From Actinomycetales bacterium (GTDB taxonomy: Bacteria; Actinomycetota; Actinomycetes; Actinomycetales; Microbacteriaceae), in the NCBI GenBank assembly GCA_028868555.1, contig JAGWUG010000051.1, forward strand, positions 1-6,605: 6,605 nucleotides of DNA, in the 5' to 3' direction. The position numbers were made by a program, and so were the translations under genes. Positions 5,997-6,605 of the stretch are shown here, piece after piece. Below the pieces are notes generated by a model that saw only the letters and a list, made by a program, of their open reading frames with translations, was not told the DNA's origin and did not search any database. Position 1 is the stretch's first letter. Every line of letters starts with the position of its first letter.

Positions 5997-6605
5997 ATGT
6001 CTGATTTGAGATTCACGCCGGGGCAGGTGGTGGATGTGCCTCGCGCCATCCGCGGCGGTGCCTGGCGCGTAGCCGAATACCGGCTTCGCAACATGCTCCA
6101 CTGGTGGGCTGCCATCGTTTCGTTCGGCCTCGGAAACCCGGTTCTCTATCTAGTTTCGGTGGGCATCGGCATCGGTGGGCTGATCAACAACGCCAACGGC
6201 GGCCACCTTCTGGGTGGCGTGCCATACCTGCAGTTCGTGGCCCCGGCCCTGCTCGCCAGCGCCGCCATCCAGGGTGTCATGGACGAGGTTACCTTTCCGG
6301 TCATGGAGGGCTTCACCTGGGAGAAGTACTTCTTCGCCATCAACGCCACCAGCATCGGTGCCCGTCAGATTGCGGATGGAGTCCTCCTTGCAGCAATCAT
6401 CCGTGGAGTCTGGACCGTGGTCATGTACGGAGCAATCCTGCTTGCGTTTGGGGCCATTCCGGTTGGCAGCCTGCTGCCACTCATGGCTTCTTCGCTCATC
6501 GCCGGCATTGCTTGGTCGGCGGCCATCATGGCGGTATCGGCAAACCTCAAGAACGATGACGGAGTCTTCGCTATCATCGGCCGCTTTGTGATTGCACCGA
6601 TGTTC
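5997..6605 (+). CDS. ABC-2 exporter permease, NodJ/DrrB-like (3' end beyond window)
   Basis: Membrane subunit paired with the ATPase gene just upstream. From the ATG at 5997 the frame is open for 203 codons to the window end, so the C-terminal part is missing. A cytoplasmic N-terminus with an amphipathic basic stretch (WRVAEYRLRNMLHWW, 23-37) leads into hydrophobic segments at about 38-62, 76-94, 127-151, 158-181 and 189 onward. The QFVAPALLASAAIQGVMDE region (79-97) and the following FPVMEGFTWEKYFFAINATSI (100-120) match the ABC-2 permease pattern, in which a 'FLAPGLLA' helix is followed by a cytoplasmic loop with an aromatic-rich WE motif. GGG at 5987-5989, 7 nt before the ATG, may serve as the ribosome binding site. 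The frame carries no stop or frameshift in the visible part. Confidence 0.93.
   Translation, partial: MSDLRFTPGQVVDVPRAIRGGAWRVAEYRLRNMLHWWAAIVSFGLGNPVLYLVSVGIGIGGLINNANGGHLLGGVPYLQFVAPALLASAAIQGVMDEVTFPVMEGFTWEKYFFAINATSIGARQIADGVLLAAIIRGVWTVVMYGAILLAFGAIPVGSLLPLMASSLIAGIAWSAAIMAVSANLKNDDGVFAIIGRFVIAPMF

Noticed and set aside
6104..6559. Plus-strand open frame of 151 codons inside the permease region
   Set aside because: It is a Trp/His/Arg-rich frame overlapping the permease, whose own frame from 5997 gives clear membrane helices and family motifs; the shadow has none.

Overview
The window looks like chromosomal DNA of an actinobacterium, most likely a Microbacteriaceae-type genome with moderate GC. 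This is inferred from the GC-rich codon use, the Ala/Val/Gly-rich proteins, weak or absent Shine-Dalgarno sequences and a DrrA/NodI-type ABC-2 exporter pair. No rRNA or other taxonomic marker is present, so the assignment is tentative.

Layout. (1) 11-1339, minus: a complete kynureninase (kynU). (2) 1340-1494: a divergent intergenic region with two short inverted repeats, one containing a consensus DnaA box. (3) 1495-1965, plus: a small, visibly lower-GC gene for a compact protein resembling DUF3800/RNase H-like putative nucleases. (4) 1966-2178: a convergent intergenic region with two 44-bp copies of a hairpin-forming repeat and two further hairpins between them, probably a terminator cluster. 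(5) 4905 down to 2179, minus: a probable two-gene operon, an N6-adenine-type DNA methyltransferase followed 6 nt later by a fused TMD-NBD ABC exporter. (6) 4906-5031: a second divergent intergenic region. (7) 5032 to the window end, plus: a DrrA-like ABC ATPase followed 14 nt later by its ABC-2 permease, which is cut by the window edge.

How the genes work together. The last two genes form one ABC-2 exporter. The methyltransferase and the fused exporter are probably co-transcribed, but no functional link between them is visible and no restriction endonuclease lies nearby. Kynureninase stands alone in this window; other kynurenine-pathway genes may lie beyond position 1. The part most like accessory DNA is 1340-2178: an AT-richer small gene of uncertain function, bounded on one side by palindromes and on the other by a duplicated hairpin element. 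I see no complete multi-gene new system here. The DUF3800-like gene with its repeats, and the solitary methyltransferase, are the best leads.
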